Positions 8,869 to 17,670 of a stretch of 64,000 bases of DNA are shown one piece after another. Made by a program: the position numbers and the translations under genes. The stretch spans positions 2,925,001 through 2,989,000 of the forward strand of contig NZ_CP101417.1 of the NCBI RefSeq assembly GCF_024339125.1, in the 5' to 3' direction. Numbering within the stretch: position 1 is the first letter of the stretch; every line of letters starts with the position of its first letter. Under the pieces are notes generated by a model. The model was not told where the DNA came from. It did not search any database and saw only the letters and a program-made list of their open reading frames with translations. This DNA is from Xanthomonas hortorum. GTDB taxonomy: Bacteria; Pseudomonadota; Gammaproteobacteria; Xanthomonadales; Xanthomonadaceae.

Positions 8869-9510
8869 ATGATCCGTGTGTGCCTGGTCGACGACCAAAC
8901 CCTGGTACGCCAGGGCATCCGCTCGCTGCTGGCGCTGGACAACGGCATCGAAGTGGTCGCCGAGGCCTCCGATGGCAAGCAGGCGGTCGAGCAGATTCCG
9001 CAGATTCAGCCCGATGTGGTGCTGATGGACATGCGCATGCCGGTGATGTCCGGGCTGGAGGCGCTGCAGATGCTCTCGCGCAACGGCACGCTGCCGCCGA
9101 CGATCATCCTGACCACCTTCGACGACGACCAACTGGTACTGGCCGGGCTCAAGGCCGGCGCCAAGGGCTATCTGCTCAAGGATGTCTCGCTGGAACAACT
9201 GGTCGGCGCGATCCGCACCGTGGCCGGCGGCGGCTCGCTGGTGCAGCCGGCGGTGACCCAGCGCCTGCTGTCGGGCCTGGAACACATGCGCAACGAGTTC
9301 GTCAGCCTGGACCGGCCCGACCCGCTGACCGATCGCGAGACCGAGATCCTGCGGCTGATGGCCAGCGGGTTTTCCAACAAGGAGATCGCCAATTCGCTGG
9401 GCGTGGCCGAGGGCACCATCAAGAATCACGTCTCCAACATTCTGTCCAAGCTCGGCGTGCGCGATCGCACCCGCGCGGTATTGAAGGCCTTCGAGCTGCA
9501 GTTAGTCTGA
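8869..9510 (+). CDS. NarL/LuxR-family response regulator
   Basis: The 213-residue protein has a receiver domain with D8-D9, phospho-acceptor D54 (VLMDMRMPVMSG) and a conserved Lys in GYLLKDVS. A C-terminal LuxR helix-turn-helix follows (about 145-205; LTDRETEILRLMASGFSNKE then IKNHVSNILSKLGVRDRT). It starts at the base after the sensor-kinase stop codon and is almost certainly its cognate partner. The direct target genes cannot be read from the window. A GC-rich hairpin follows the stop. Confidence 0.92.
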   Translation: MIRVCLVDDQTLVRQGIRSLLALDNGIEVVAEASDGKQAVEQIPQIQPDVVLMDMRMPVMSGLEALQMLSRNGTLPPTIILTTFDDDQLVLAGLKAGAKGYLLKDVSLEQLVGAIRTVAGGGSLVQPAVTQRLLSGLEHMRNEFVSLDRPDPLTDRETEILRLMASGFSNKEIANSLGVAEGTIKNHVSNILSKLGVRDRTRAVLKAFELQLV

Positions 9511-9534
9511 GAGCGTCGCCGGGCGGCGTTGAAC

Positions 9535-9569
9535 CCGCCTCGGCGCTGAGGGGTACGGCGCCGAGGCGG
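9535..9569 (+). terminator. Probable terminator hairpin after the NarL-type regulator
   Basis: A perfect 12-bp inverted repeat (9535-9546 with 9558-9569) encloses an 11-nt loop 24 bp past the stop codon. The trailing T-run is weak (CGCGTTTCACC), so it may terminate poorly or mainly protect the 3' end. Confidence 0.55.
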
Positions 9570-9911
9570 CGCGTTTCACCCCGCGGGTGTGCCTGATTCA
9601 CTGTGGTGCGATTCACCGTGGCGCGTTGCTGTGCATCTGCGTGGCAACAGGCTGAGGAGCAGGGCGAATGCGCCATGCCATCGCTGCATCACACACAGGC
9701 ATCGCGCGATGTGCATGATAGCGGCGCGCAATCCGTCCAAACCCCTGCCTGGATTAGGATTGCGTCGTTGTGCAACGGCGTGTCTTGCGCTGGATGACAC
9801 CGCAAGACCGCGCTACCCGTCGCACAACTGAACATCTTTCTCGAAGCCTGCTAGGATGGCGGCTTCGCTTCACTCAACCCGGCCGTGGGATCGGCCCCGG
9901 AGACCTCCTGA
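9570..9911. other. Non-coding gap of about 340 bp upstream of the SRPBCC gene
   Basis: No convincing gene is seen here. A short imperfect 15-bp tandem duplication (GATTCACTGTGGTGC then GATTCACCGTGGCGC) lies at about 9596-9625. The final 20 bp contain GGAGACCTCCTGA just before the ATG at 9912, which supplies its ribosome-binding site. Small open frames in this gap have no recognisable protein character. Confidence 0.5.
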
Positions 9912-11081
9912 ATGACCCGTATTATCGAGTTCCTGATCGCCTTGGGGATCGTGGCTGGCCTGTTTGTCGTAGTGGGCCTGGTGTTGCCCTCGGAGCGGCA
10001 GATGTCCGAGAGTGTTGAGACCAACCGCAGAATGACGATTGTTTACGACACCGTGAACAGCTTCCGTCGTTTCAAGGATTGGAACCCGCTCGTGCTGCGT
10101 GACCCCAAGCTCCAGCTGAAGCTGGCCGGCCCTGAAGAGGGCAAGGGTGCACGTATCGAGTACAGCTCCACCGAAGGTTACATCGGCAAGGGCAGCTGGG
10201 AGATCACCAACAGCGTCAAGAACGAGCGCGTTGAGATTTCGATCGACGATCCCACCAAGGGCTATGACAAGGTCACCAATTTCACCCTGGTGCCGACCGG
10301 CAAGAACAACAAGAACGTCAAGATCACCCAGGACTACAGCGTCAAGTACGGCTGGAACCTGTTCGGTCGTTATGCCGGCTTGTATGTCAGCCGCCACGTG
10401 GGTGACGACCTGAAACTGGGTCTGTCGCGCCTGGCGACCGCACTGGCCACCGTTCCCAATTTCGACTACCGCGCCGAGCTGGATGGCAAGCCGGTGTTGA
10501 GCGATCTCAAGATCGTCGATGTGCCGGCCGAGGACCTGTTGGTCGTCACCGCAGGCAACATCGATCGTGACAACGAGACGATCAAGAAGTCGATCAAGGA
10601 CAACCAGGAGTGGATCAAGCGTGTGATGGATTCCAACGGCCTTGAGGCTGCGGGTCCGGTGCGCATCGTCACCACCGACTTCGCCTCCGACAAGTACGCC
10701 TTCGACGTCGTGCAGCCGGTGCGCAAGCGTGCCGGTGCGGCTCCCAAGCCGGATGCGGCCAAGGACGCTGCCAAGAAGGACGACGCCGCTGCCGCTGCTC
10801 CGGTCGATGCAACGCCGGTCGCCGCCACTGGCGAAGAGCTGAAGGTCAATATCCCGACCGAAGCACCGGTGAAGTACGAGCGCACCAAGGCGCATCGCTC
10901 TGCCTATGCAACCTACGCAGGCCACATGGCCGGTCTGGATGCAGTGCGTAGCTCGCTGCGTGCCTGGTCTGCCACCAACGGCAACGACGTGACCGAGCGT
11001 CCGTACGAGTCGTGGAAGGCAGGCGTGGACAAGTCGTTTACGCCGGAAGGTGTCTACGATGTTTACTGGGCCATCAAGTAA
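9912..11081 (+). CDS. Membrane-anchored SRPBCC (polyketide cyclase-like) plus GyrI-like protein
   Basis: This 389-residue protein starts with a signal-anchor helix (residues 4-29). An SRPBCC/polyketide-cyclase-like domain follows (about 38-185; PEEGKGARIEYSSTEGYIGK, then a helix ending at LSRLATALAT). Next comes a region resembling the GyrI-like/AraC effector-binding fold (from about 195), interrupted by a low-complexity Ala/Lys/Asp insert at roughly 276-318. Both folds bind small hydrophobic ligands, so a ligand-binding or lipid-handling role at the membrane is possible; no catalytic residue is evident. It is a single-gene transcript ending in a strong terminator. Confidence 0.7.
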   Translation: MTRIIEFLIALGIVAGLFVVVGLVLPSERQMSESVETNRRMTIVYDTVNSFRRFKDWNPLVLRDPKLQLKLAGPEEGKGARIEYSSTEGYIGKGSWEITNSVKNERVEISIDDPTKGYDKVTNFTLVPTGKNNKNVKITQDYSVKYGWNLFGRYAGLYVSRHVGDDLKLGLSRLATALATVPNFDYRAELDGKPVLSDLKIVDVPAEDLLVVTAGNIDRDNETIKKSIKDNQEWIKRVMDSNGLEAAGPVRIVTTDFASDKYAFDVVQPVRKRAGAAPKPDAAKDAAKKDDAAAAAPVDATPVAATGEELKVNIPTEAPVKYERTKAHRSAYATYAGHMAGLDAVRSSLRAWSATNGNDVTERPYESWKAGVDKSFTPEGVYDVYWAIK

Positions 11082-11112
11082 TCGTTTCACCACGATGAGT
11101 TGATCCAGACGA

Positions 11113-11146
11113 AAACGCGCCGCAGCCTTGCGGCGCGTTTTTTTTT
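11113..11146 (+). terminator. Strong intrinsic terminator after the SRPBCC gene
   Basis: The inverted repeat AACGCGCCGCA / TGCGGCGCGTT with a 4-nt loop is followed by nine T residues, 30 bp after the stop at 11081. This is a classical rho-independent terminator. Confidence 0.93.
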
Positions 11147-11177
11147 GCGCCACGGCGCTGCAATGGAGCCTGCCCTC

Positions 11178-11549
11178 ATGTCCCTGCTCGAACGTCGTAA
11201 GAAACATCCCTCGCAGCTGGCGTTCTGCGGCGCGTTGCTGGCCGCCATCGCGGTGGGGTTGTCGGCCTATGCCTCGCATGGCGTGGCCGATGCAGTGCTG
11301 CAATCGCGGCTGCAACTGGCGTCGCTGTACGCATTCGGGCATGGCGCCGTTCTGGCCGTGCTCGGCACCACCGAAACACGCGCGCTGGGTCGGATCGGTC
11401 TGTATCTGCTGTTGATCGGCACGCTGCTGTTTGCCGGTAGCCTGGTCGGTGGCGCGCTGCTGCAGTGGCCCACCAGCCTGGCGCCGGTTGGCGGGGTCAG
11501 CCTGATGCTGGGCTGGGTGGTGCTGGCGATCGGCGCGTTGAGGCGCTGA
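11178..11549 (+). CDS. DUF423-family small membrane protein
   Basis: The 123-residue protein has four hydrophobic segments and the family pattern AALLAAIAVGLSAYASHG near the N terminus and PVGGVSLMLGWVVLAIGA at the end, as in the DUF423 (YgdD-like) family of inner-membrane proteins of unknown function. The ATG at 11178 is preferred because GGAG ends 9 nt before it; an in-frame ATG at 11163 adds five residues but lacks a ribosome-binding site. Its stop is 2 bp from the start of the DNA glycosylase gene, so both are probably co-transcribed. Confidence 0.85.
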   Translation: MSLLERRKKHPSQLAFCGALLAAIAVGLSAYASHGVADAVLQSRLQLASLYAFGHGAVLAVLGTTETRALGRIGLYLLLIGTLLFAGSLVGGALLQWPTSLAPVGGVSLMLGWVVLAIGALRR

Positions 11550-11551
11550 GC

Positions 11552-12226
11552 ATGCCGCGCCATGCCCGCGGATTCGATGTGGAAGCTGCGTTCGCGCACT
11601 TGACCCGGCGCGACCGCGCGCTGGGTGCGTGGATGAAGCGCATCGGCCCGATCGCGCCGCAGCCGGGTTGGCGCAAGCCGTTCGATCCGGTGGATGCATT
11701 GGCGCGCGCGATCCTGTTCCAGCAACTCAGCGGCAAGGCGGCCTCCACGATCGTGGCGCGGGTGGAAGTGGCGATCGGTGCGCAGCGGTTGCATGCGGAT
11801 ACGCTCGCTCGTATCGACGATGCGGCATTGCGCGCCTGCGGCGTGTCCGGCAACAAGGCGCTGGCATTGCGCGATCTGGCGCGGCGCGAACTGGAAGGCG
11901 AGATTCCCTCGTTACGCAAGCTCGCTTTCATGGACGACGAAGCGATTGTCCAGGCGCTGATACCGGTGCGTGGCATCGGCCGCTGGACGGTGGAAATGAT
12001 GCTGATGTTTCGCCTGGGTCGCCCGGATCTGCTGCCGATCGACGACCTTGGCGTGCGCAAAGGCGCGCAGCGCGTGGACAAGCAGGAGCAGATGCCGACG
12101 CCGAAGGAACTGGCCGCACGCGGCGAACGCTGGGGCCCGTATCGCAGCTACGCCGCGTTCTATCTGTGGAAGATCGCCGACTTCAGCGTGGCGGCCAAGG
12201 TGCCGACGCCGCGCTCGCAGGAGTAG
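11552..12226 (+). CDS. AlkA-like DNA-3-methyladenine glycosylase (HhH-GPD)
   Basis: The 224-residue enzyme belongs to the helix-hairpin-helix GPD superfamily that excises alkylated bases. After AILFQQLSGKAASTIVARV (the conserved helix of AlkA relatives) comes the hairpin VRGIGRWTVEMML, and then LLPIDDLGVRKG with the catalytic Asp in D164-D165. There is no Fe-S Cys cluster, separating it from Nth/MutY. Length fits the short AlkA/Mag1 type that lacks the N-terminal TBP-like domain of E. coli AlkA. It starts directly after the DUF423 gene and converges with the carboxypeptidase gene. Confidence 0.92.
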   Translation: MPRHARGFDVEAAFAHLTRRDRALGAWMKRIGPIAPQPGWRKPFDPVDALARAILFQQLSGKAASTIVARVEVAIGAQRLHADTLARIDDAALRACGVSGNKALALRDLARRELEGEIPSLRKLAFMDDEAIVQALIPVRGIGRWTVEMMLMFRLGRPDLLPIDDLGVRKGAQRVDKQEQMPTPKELAARGERWGPYRSYAAFYLWKIADFSVAAKVPTPRSQE

Positions 12227-12301
12227 CTCGCGCGCAAGGGTGGTAGACAAGCTGGGTGGTCGTGTCGCGCTGCGTCGCGTAAGGCATGACGCGCGGCCGG
12301 C

Positions 12302-13147
12302 TTACGTCGCCGACCAACGCCAGTGCCACGGCTCGTAGACGATGCCATGCGGGTTGTCGCGCGGATAACTCAGGCGAAAGCCGAACTGCGCGGCATGCGT
12401 ACGCAACCACGCGAATGCCGGCGTCGCTTCGAAGGCGTCTTCGGCCGGCGGCTCGCTTGGCGTGCCGATATCCAGTGCATCGCCGCTGTGGTGTTCGCTG
12501 AAGCCTGGCGCTGCGTTGACGGCCAGAATCTGGGCAAGCGTGAGGCCGCGCGCGAACTTGCGTTCGAAGATGCCCAGTTGATAGTCGTGACTGCGATAGC
12601 CTGAGATCGCATCGAGCAGGACGCCCGTGCGTGCCGCATCGATGCGCATGCGGTGCCAGGCGCGGGCGGCGCCGTGGCTGAGCCAGAGTGGCCGACCGAA
12701 GCGGTCGCGGCCGGCATGCTGCAGCACGGACGGTTCGGCGATCAGCATCAGGCCGGTCTGGCTGACGTAATCGTCTTGGGCAATGCCCAGCTGCGCCAGA
12801 CGGCGTTGCAGGCCGTCGATCGGGAGCGTGGTGGCGCGGGGCGGCAGGCGGGGCGTGCCGGCATCCAACTGATCCAGCGCCTCATCCAGGCCGGGCTCGC
12901 GTGCCAGCCGCGGCACCAGCGGCATCAGCCCTTGCGCCAGTTGCGCGGCCAGATAGCGCCCATCGCGCTTGCGCCTTAGCAGCCAGTCGGCCTGCGCCAG
13001 CACGCGCGCGTCGGCATTGCTGCGCGCGTGCAGAAGGGCGGCTGGCACCAGTTCGATCGAGCGGGTATTGAGCAGCAGGGTCGGCACGGGACGTATCGGC
13101 ATCGGCACAGGGTAGGCCGAAGTGGCCAGCGCGGCCAGCGAAGGCAA
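12302..13147 (-). CDS. VanY/LdcB-type D,D- or L,D-carboxypeptidase; start uncertain
   Basis: The C-terminal 130 residues hold the M15B zinc-peptidase motifs: SGYRSHDYQ, then SEHHSGDALDIG (zinc ligands His and Asp in SxHxxGxAxD), and HGIVYEPWHWRW with the last zinc His. Such enzymes trim peptidoglycan stem peptides. No signal peptide is visible. The frame is open upstream to a stop at about 13213, but the only starts are a TTG (13147) and an ATG (13102), neither with a good ribosome-binding site. In another frame an ATG at 13214 opens a protein-like stretch, so a frameshift near the 5' end is possible. It lies downstream of the DUF4177 gene on the same strand. Confidence 0.8.
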   Translation of the reverse strand: MPSLAALATSAYPVPMPIRPVPTLLLNTRSIELVPAALLHARSNADARVLAQADWLLRRKRDGRYLAAQLAQGLMPLVPRLAREPGLDEALDQLDAGTPRLPPRATTLPIDGLQRRLAQLGIAQDDYVSQTGLMLIAEPSVLQHAGRDRFGRPLWLSHGAARAWHRMRIDAARTGVLLDAISGYRSHDYQLGIFERKFARGLTLAQILAVNAAPGFSEHHSGDALDIGTPSEPPAEDAFEATPAFAWLRTHAAQFGFRLSYPRDNPHGIVYEPWHWRWSAT

Positions 13148-13274
13148 ATCCTGGTACAGCGGCGGGTAGCCGTGGCTGCGAGAGCTCGGCGACCACTGCC
13201 GCCACGTCCGTCATCAACGCAGCGCACGAGCGGCCACTGCGCGCCAGCCGCCGAGGCGCGCTGGCGCGCCGATG

Positions 13275-13454
13275 TCAGAGTTCCTTCTTGAACACCAGCA
13301 GCGCTGTGCCAAGCGGCATATGCATGAGGATGTTGACCAGCTCCCAGCCGAGGTTGCCCTGCTTGACCAGTTCGGCCTGGATGTCCTCGCTCTTGATCGT
13401 GCCGATAAACGACGGCTTCAACTCGATGGTCAGATAGTTCCAGCGTTTGCTCAT
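13275..13454 (-). CDS. DUF4177-like small protein
   Basis: The 59-residue protein (MSKRWNYLTIELKPS ... GWELVNILMHMP ... LLVFKKEL) shows the DUF4177 pattern: an initial strand, a helix with a variable loop, and GWELV followed by a terminal strand ending in FKK. Function of the family is unknown. Its ATG overlaps the stop of the ribbon-helix-helix gene (ATGA), indicating translational coupling and operon membership with the SPFH gene set. Confidence 0.75.
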   Translation of the reverse strand: MSKRWNYLTIELKPSFIGTIKSEDIQAELVKQGNLGWELVNILMHMPLGTALLVFKKEL

Positions 13455-13630
13455 GCTTGCGGTTCCTTGTCGTCGCGCGGCTTCGGCAGCCGGCCGGCCT
13501 TGCGCAGCGCATCGCGCAACACGTATTCGATCTGTGCATTGAGGCTGCGCAGTTCGTCGTCTGACCAGCGCTGCACGGCGGCCAGGACGTCGGCGTTGAT
13601 GCGCAGCGGATAGGCCTTCTTTTCGTTCAC
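13451..13630 (-). CDS. Arc/MetJ-type ribbon-helix-helix DNA-binding protein
   Basis: The 59-residue protein reads [20 protein letters not shown] at its N terminus, where KAYPLRI is the DNA-contacting beta strand. Two helices follow (WSDDELRSLNAQIEYVLRDALRK), exactly the ribbon-helix-helix plan of Arc-type repressors, which bind palindromes as paired dimers. It starts at a GTG that overlaps the stop of the upstream membrane-protein gene, and its stop overlaps the next ATG. A 17-bp palindrome lies at the head of this operon, so autoregulation is a natural inference. No toxin partner is obvious. Confidence 0.8.
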   Translation of the reverse strand: MNEKKAYPLRINADVLAAVQRWSDDELRSLNAQIEYVLRDALRKAGRLPKPRDDKEPQA

Positions 13631-13911
13631 TCGCGCTCCCCGCGGCCGCTGTGGCGGCGCAGGTGCATCACCATCGAGACGATCAACACGTTCACGCCGA
13701 CGAGCATGCCGATCACCACCGCGTAGATACCGGCGCGGTTGTCGCCGGCCCAGTACAGGCATGCGGCACCGATCAGGATCACCAGGCCGATCAGCGCCCA
13801 GCGCAGGCCCAGGCCACGCGCACGGTCGTCCTCGTCCGCCCCGATGGAGGCGGCGATTGCCAGCGCGGGCAAGCCGGAGAGCGCGACCACCAACGGCACC
13901 ATCACATTCAT
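13627..13911 (-). CDS. Small three-helix membrane protein
   Basis: The 94-residue protein has three hydrophobic segments (about residues 4-20, 36-54 and 62-82) and a basic C-terminal tail. I do not recognise a family. Its stop overlaps the GTG of the ribbon-helix-helix gene and it starts 9 bp after the SPFH gene, so the four genes form one tightly packed operon. A role as partner of the SPFH membrane scaffold is a guess from position only. Confidence 0.75.
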   Translation of the reverse strand: MNVMVPLVVALSGLPALAIAASIGADEDDRARGLGLRWALIGLVILIGAACLYWAGDNRAGIYAVVIGMLVGVNVLIVSMVMHLRRHSGRGERE

Positions 13912-13920
13912 CGCATCACC

Positions 13921-14790
13921 TCAATACAGCGAGCCGGCGTTGACCACCGGTTGGGTGCCACGATCAGAACACAACACCGTGAGCAGGTTGCTGACCATGT
14001 GCGCCTTGCGCTCTTCGTCCAGCTGCACCACACCATTTTTCTGCAGTTCGGACAGCGCCATTTCGACCATGCCCACCGCACCGGCGACGATGCGCGTGCG
14101 TGCGGCGATCACCGCATTGGCCTGCTGCCGCTGCAGCATGGCCTGGGCGATTTCCGGTGCGTAAGCGAGGTGGCTGATGCGCGCTTCGATCACATCCACA
14201 CCGGCCTGGGTCAGGCGCTCGTCCAGATGGCGCTTGAGTTGCTCGCTGATTTCGGCCGGGTGGCTGCGCAGCGAGATCTGATCGTCTTCGTGCTGGTCGT
14301 AGGGGTAGCTGGTGGCCATCGCGCGCAGCGCCGCTTCGGACTGGATATGCACGAAGCTTTCGTAGTCGTCCACGTTGTAGACCGCTTCGGATGCGTCCAG
14401 CACCTGCCACACGATCACGGCGGCAATCTCGATCGGGCTGCCATCCAGTTCGTTGACCTTGAGCCGGCCGCTTTCGAAGTTGCGCACGCGCTGGCTGACG
14501 CGACGTTTTGCATAGAAGGGGTTGTTCCAGCGCAGCCCCGGGTCCTTGACCGTGCCGACGTACTTGCCGAACAGGCTCAGCACTGCGGCCTGGTTCGGCT
14601 CCAGCGTGTACAGGCCGGCCAGCATGAAGATGCCCACCGCCACCACCAGCAGCGAAGTGAGAAACCCGCCCGGCGTTGTGGTGGTGGCAGCCATCGAGGT
14701 GAGGATGAACCACGCCGCGCCTGCGAACGCCGCGCCGGCGGCGAGGATGACGGGAATGCCCGGCAGTGAGCTGATCGGCTTCTCTTTCAT
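13921..14790 (-). CDS. SPFH/band-7 domain membrane protein
   Basis: The 289-residue protein has two N-terminal membrane segments (about 12-30 and 43-62), then an SPFH domain beginning at [20 protein letters not shown] with the conserved [11 protein letters not shown] helical region follows ([31 protein letters not shown] in outline, [16 protein letters not shown]) as in stomatin/HflK-like proteins that form membrane scaffolds. It is the first gene of a four-gene operon with a small membrane protein, a ribbon-helix-helix regulator and a DUF4177 protein. A 17-bp palindrome lies 31 bp upstream of its ATG. Confidence 0.9.
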   Translation of the reverse strand: MKEKPISSLPGIPVILAAGAAFAGAAWFILTSMAATTTTPGGFLTSLLVVAVGIFMLAGLYTLEPNQAAVLSLFGKYVGTVKDPGLRWNNPFYAKRRVSQRVRNFESGRLKVNELDGSPIEIAAVIVWQVLDASEAVYNVDDYESFVHIQSEAALRAMATSYPYDQHEDDQISLRSHPAEISEQLKRHLDERLTQAGVDVIEARISHLAYAPEIAQAMLQRQQANAVIAARTRIVAGAVGMVEMALSELQKNGVVQLDEERKAHMVSNLLTVLCSDRGTQPVVNAGSLY

Positions 14791-14821
14791 GAGTCAGGTG
14801 TCCTTGGGGAGTGGAAAAAAA

Positions 14822-14838
14822 GATATCAAATTGATATC
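14822..14838. promoter_or_regulatory. Perfect 17-bp palindrome, candidate operator of the SPFH/RHH operon
   Basis: GATATCAAATTGATATC is a perfect inverted repeat around one central base. It sits 31 bp before the SPFH gene start and 80 bp before purT on the other strand. AT-rich sequence around it fits a promoter. The operon below encodes a ribbon-helix-helix protein, a class that typically binds such palindromes, so this is the most likely binding site; that is inference. Confidence 0.55.
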
Positions 14839-14918
14839 ATGCGACGCAAGGGCTCTGACCGGCGGTCTGGGTGACGGCCCGTTAGAATGGCGGCCCCCTT
14901 CCGATCTGGACCGCGCTC

Positions 14919-16121
14919 ATGACTACTCTCGGCACGCCGTTGTCGCCTTCCGCCACCCGCGTGCTGTTGCTGGGCTCGGGCGAACTGGGCAAGGAAGTGG
15001 CGATCGAATTGCAGCGCTTCGGGGTGGAAGTGATCGCTGCCGACCGTTACGCCAATGCGCCGGCGATGCAGGTGGCGCATCGTTCGCACGTGCTGGACAT
15101 GCTCGACTCGCAGGCACTGCGCGCGCTGATCGCCAAAGAGCAGCCGCATCTGATCGTGCCGGAGATCGAGGCGATCCATACCGAAACGCTGGTCGCGCTG
15201 GAGCGCGAGCAAGGGCAGAAGGTCATCCCGACTGCGCGCGCCGCACGCCTGACCATGGACCGCGAAGGCATCCGTCGTCTGGCGGCCGAAACCCTGGGCC
15301 TGCCGACCTCGCCGTATCGTTTCGTCGACACGGCTGCCGAATACCGCGACGCCATCGCCGCCGTCGGCCTGCCGTGCGTGGTCAAGCCGGTGATGTCGTC
15401 CTCGGGCAAGGGGCAGAGCACCTTGCGCAGCGAAGCGGACATTGATGCGGCGTGGGACTACGCGCAAACCGGCGGGCGTGCCGGTGCCGGCCGTTGCATC
15501 GTCGAAGGCTTTATCGACTTCGATTACGAGATCACCTTGTTGACCGTGCGGCATGCCGGCGGTACTTCGTTCTGCGATCCGATCGGGCATTGGCAGAAAG
15601 ATGGCGACTACCGCGAGAGCTGGCAGCCGCAGCCGATGTCGCCGGCCGCGCTGCAGCGCTCGCAGCAGATCGCGCAGGCGATCACCGATGACCTTGGCGG
15701 CTGGGGGTTGTTCGGTGTGGAGCTGTTCGTCAAGGGCGACGAAGTCTGGTTCAGTGAAGTCTCGCCGCGACCGCACGACACCGGCCTGGTCACGCTGGTA
15801 TCGCAGGAGTTAAGCGAATTCGCGCTGCACGCGCGCGCCATTCTCGGCCTGCCGGTCGGTGCCGACAACGGTGGCGTAATTCGTCAGAGCGGGCCATCGG
15901 CATCGTGTGCCCTGCTCGCACACGGCCACGGCGTGCCGGTCTTCGATAACGTTGCCGATGTACTGCGCGACCCGGATACCGCACTCCGTTTGTTCGGCAA
16001 GCCGCGCGTAGATGGCCATCGCCGTGTCGGTGTCACGCTGGCGCGTGCCGACAGCATCGATGCTGCGCGTGAGAAGGCACGTGTGGCGGCTGAGGCGCTG
16101 GCGATCCGGCTGGACGCCTGA
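14919..16121 (+). CDS. purT: Formate-dependent phosphoribosylglycinamide formyltransferase PurT
   Basis: The 400-residue ATP-grasp enzyme makes formyl-GAR from GAR, formate and ATP in purine synthesis. It begins with the biotin-carboxylase-like N domain ([19 protein letters not shown]), has [12 protein letters not shown] and the ATP-grasp region [15 protein letters not shown], and ends with the metal and substrate site [18 protein letters not shown]. Length matches E. coli PurT (392). It is a single gene, divergent from the SPFH operon, with ATG at 14919 after a GC-rich leader. Confidence 0.96.
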   Translation: MTTLGTPLSPSATRVLLLGSGELGKEVAIELQRFGVEVIAADRYANAPAMQVAHRSHVLDMLDSQALRALIAKEQPHLIVPEIEAIHTETLVALEREQGQKVIPTARAARLTMDREGIRRLAAETLGLPTSPYRFVDTAAEYRDAIAAVGLPCVVKPVMSSSGKGQSTLRSEADIDAAWDYAQTGGRAGAGRCIVEGFIDFDYEITLLTVRHAGGTSFCDPIGHWQKDGDYRESWQPQPMSPAALQRSQQIAQAITDDLGGWGLFGVELFVKGDEVWFSEVSPRPHDTGLVTLVSQELSEFALHARAILGLPVGADNGGVIRQSGPSASCALLAHGHGVPVFDNVADVLRDPDTALRLFGKPRVDGHRRVGVTLARADSIDAAREKARVAAEALAIRLDA

Positions 16122-16385
16122 GGCGCAATGCGTGTCGGGGCGGGGCTGTAGCGGCAGCAAAGAACCGCTCCCTGCTCTGGCGACTCGGGTGGGCGCTCTC
16201 GTCACCGACCGCGCTAGCCCGGCATTGACGACCGCCGACCGCATCCCGGCACGTCTTCAATATACTGCGGCACGAGCACCCCCGTGCTCCTGCCGCAGCT
16301 GCCACTGTTCAACGGATCGTCCGCAGGAGAAGCCTGAGTCAGCTCAGAGCCAGATGCTTCGAATCCCGATTCCCGAATCCCCGAA
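16122..16385. other. Convergent gap with GATTCC-type repeats
   Basis: No gene is seen between purT and the convergent EEP gene. A short hairpin (GAGCAC/GTGCTC) lies near 16272-16287. Close to the EEP stop, at about 16360-16386, is a run of CCCGATTCCCGAATCCCCGAA, an irregular member of the heptamer repeat family found elsewhere in the window. Confidence 0.5.
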
Positions 16386-17618
16386 TCACGGCTTCTCAGC
16401 CACATCCACCCACACCGCATGATGGTCGCTGCCATCGGCAATCGCCGCTTCCGGCGTGCTGCTCGCGGGCCAGAAGATGCCGCTGCCGATCAGGGTGAAC
16501 TGGCGCGATGGCAGCACGTAGTCCAGACGCATCGTGCCGGCCTGCGGGCCGAAGTCGCCGGTGACCTGCTGCGGGTCGCCGGTATGCGCGATACCTAGCG
16601 CGGCGTACTCGGCGGTTTTTTCCGGGCCGCCGTCGCTGTGCGGGGTGGGGTACTGCAAGACGCGTGGATGCGTGATCAGTGCGCGGATCGCATCGTGGCG
16701 GCCGGCGCCATCGACCGGGTCGTTATTGAGATCGCCCAGGATCACAAAGCGTGCGTCGGCCGGCAGACCACCGCAGCGGCCCTGGTCGTCGCATAGCCAT
16801 GCGGCGTCTTTTGGGTTATCCAGATACTCGCGCCATAGCCGCAGTTCGTCGTGATTGCGGGCGGCGTTGCGCTTCTCGGCACCGTCGAACACCGGCGGTG
16901 TGGGATGCGACACCAGCGCGTGCACCACGCCCAGCGGCGTGCGCACCGGCACGTCCCAATGCGATTTGGACGACAGCCGCAGTTGCGCCCAGATCGCATC
17001 GCGATAAAACGATTTCTTGCTGGACGGATCGGTGGGGCGCAACGCACCCGGCAACGCGCTCCATTTCAGCAGCTGGAAACTGCGCACCGCCTGCGCATCG
17101 ATCGGATAGCGCGACAGCACCAGCATGCCGTACTGGCCTGGGTGCAACCCATACCCCCAGGCATCGTTGCCACGCGAGCGGCCATCGCCACCGACAGTGC
17201 CGTTGTTGTCCAGATCCAGCCCACTCGGCACGCCGGTATTCACTGGCGCCAGGTAGCGATACGGATAGCGCAGCGCTTCGCCGCCGCCCGGCTGGGCGAC
17301 CTGCAGATAGCGCTGCTGAAACAGATCGGCGGCGCGATGCTCGGGGTCGAAATCGAACTCGTTGAGCAGCACCAGATCCGGGCGCACCCGTTGCAGCACG
17401 GCGGCGATCTTGCGCGCATGCGCGCTGTCGCCCTGCAGTTCGCGCACCAGGCCGCCGGCCTCGTCGGAATACAGCGAGGTGTTGTAGGTCGCGATGCGCA
17501 AGTGAGCAGGTTCAGGCGCGGCAGCGGAAGCGCCGGGCGCGGTATCGGAGGAGGGCGCGCGATGCGCGCAAGCAGCGCAGAGCATGGTCAGCGCAAGCAG
17601 CAGGATGGGTTTGATCAT
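16386..17618 (-). CDS. Exported endonuclease/exonuclease/phosphatase-family protein
   Basis: The 410-residue protein starts with a signal sequence (MIKPILLLALTMLCAACAHR) whose Cys17 could be lipidated, although the -3 residue is Cys rather than Leu. The mature part has the EEP fold motifs in order: RIATYNTS, LVLLNEFDFD (metal-binding Glu), VILGDLNNDP (Asp/Asn), LDYVLPS and the catalytic SDHHAVW. A region with LDLDNNGTVGGDGRS is typical of a subfamily of secreted EEP proteins of unknown substrate. It may degrade extracellular nucleic acid or phosphodiesters. It converges with purT. Confidence 0.88.
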   Translation of the reverse strand: MIKPILLLALTMLCAACAHRAPSSDTAPGASAAAPEPAHLRIATYNTSLYSDEAGGLVRELQGDSAHARKIAAVLQRVRPDLVLLNEFDFDPEHRAADLFQQRYLQVAQPGGGEALRYPYRYLAPVNTGVPSGLDLDNNGTVGGDGRSRGNDAWGYGLHPGQYGMLVLSRYPIDAQAVRSFQLLKWSALPGALRPTDPSSKKSFYRDAIWAQLRLSSKSHWDVPVRTPLGVVHALVSHPTPPVFDGAEKRNAARNHDELRLWREYLDNPKDAAWLCDDQGRCGGLPADARFVILGDLNNDPVDGAGRHDAIRALITHPRVLQYPTPHSDGGPEKTAEYAALGIAHTGDPQQVTGDFGPQAGTMRLDYVLPSRQFTLIGSGIFWPASSTPEAAIADGSDHHAVWVDVAEKP

Positions 17619-17670
17619 CGCGACATTCTCGCATGCGGGAGACGACAGGCCGATGTCGTCGTCCGGTGGT

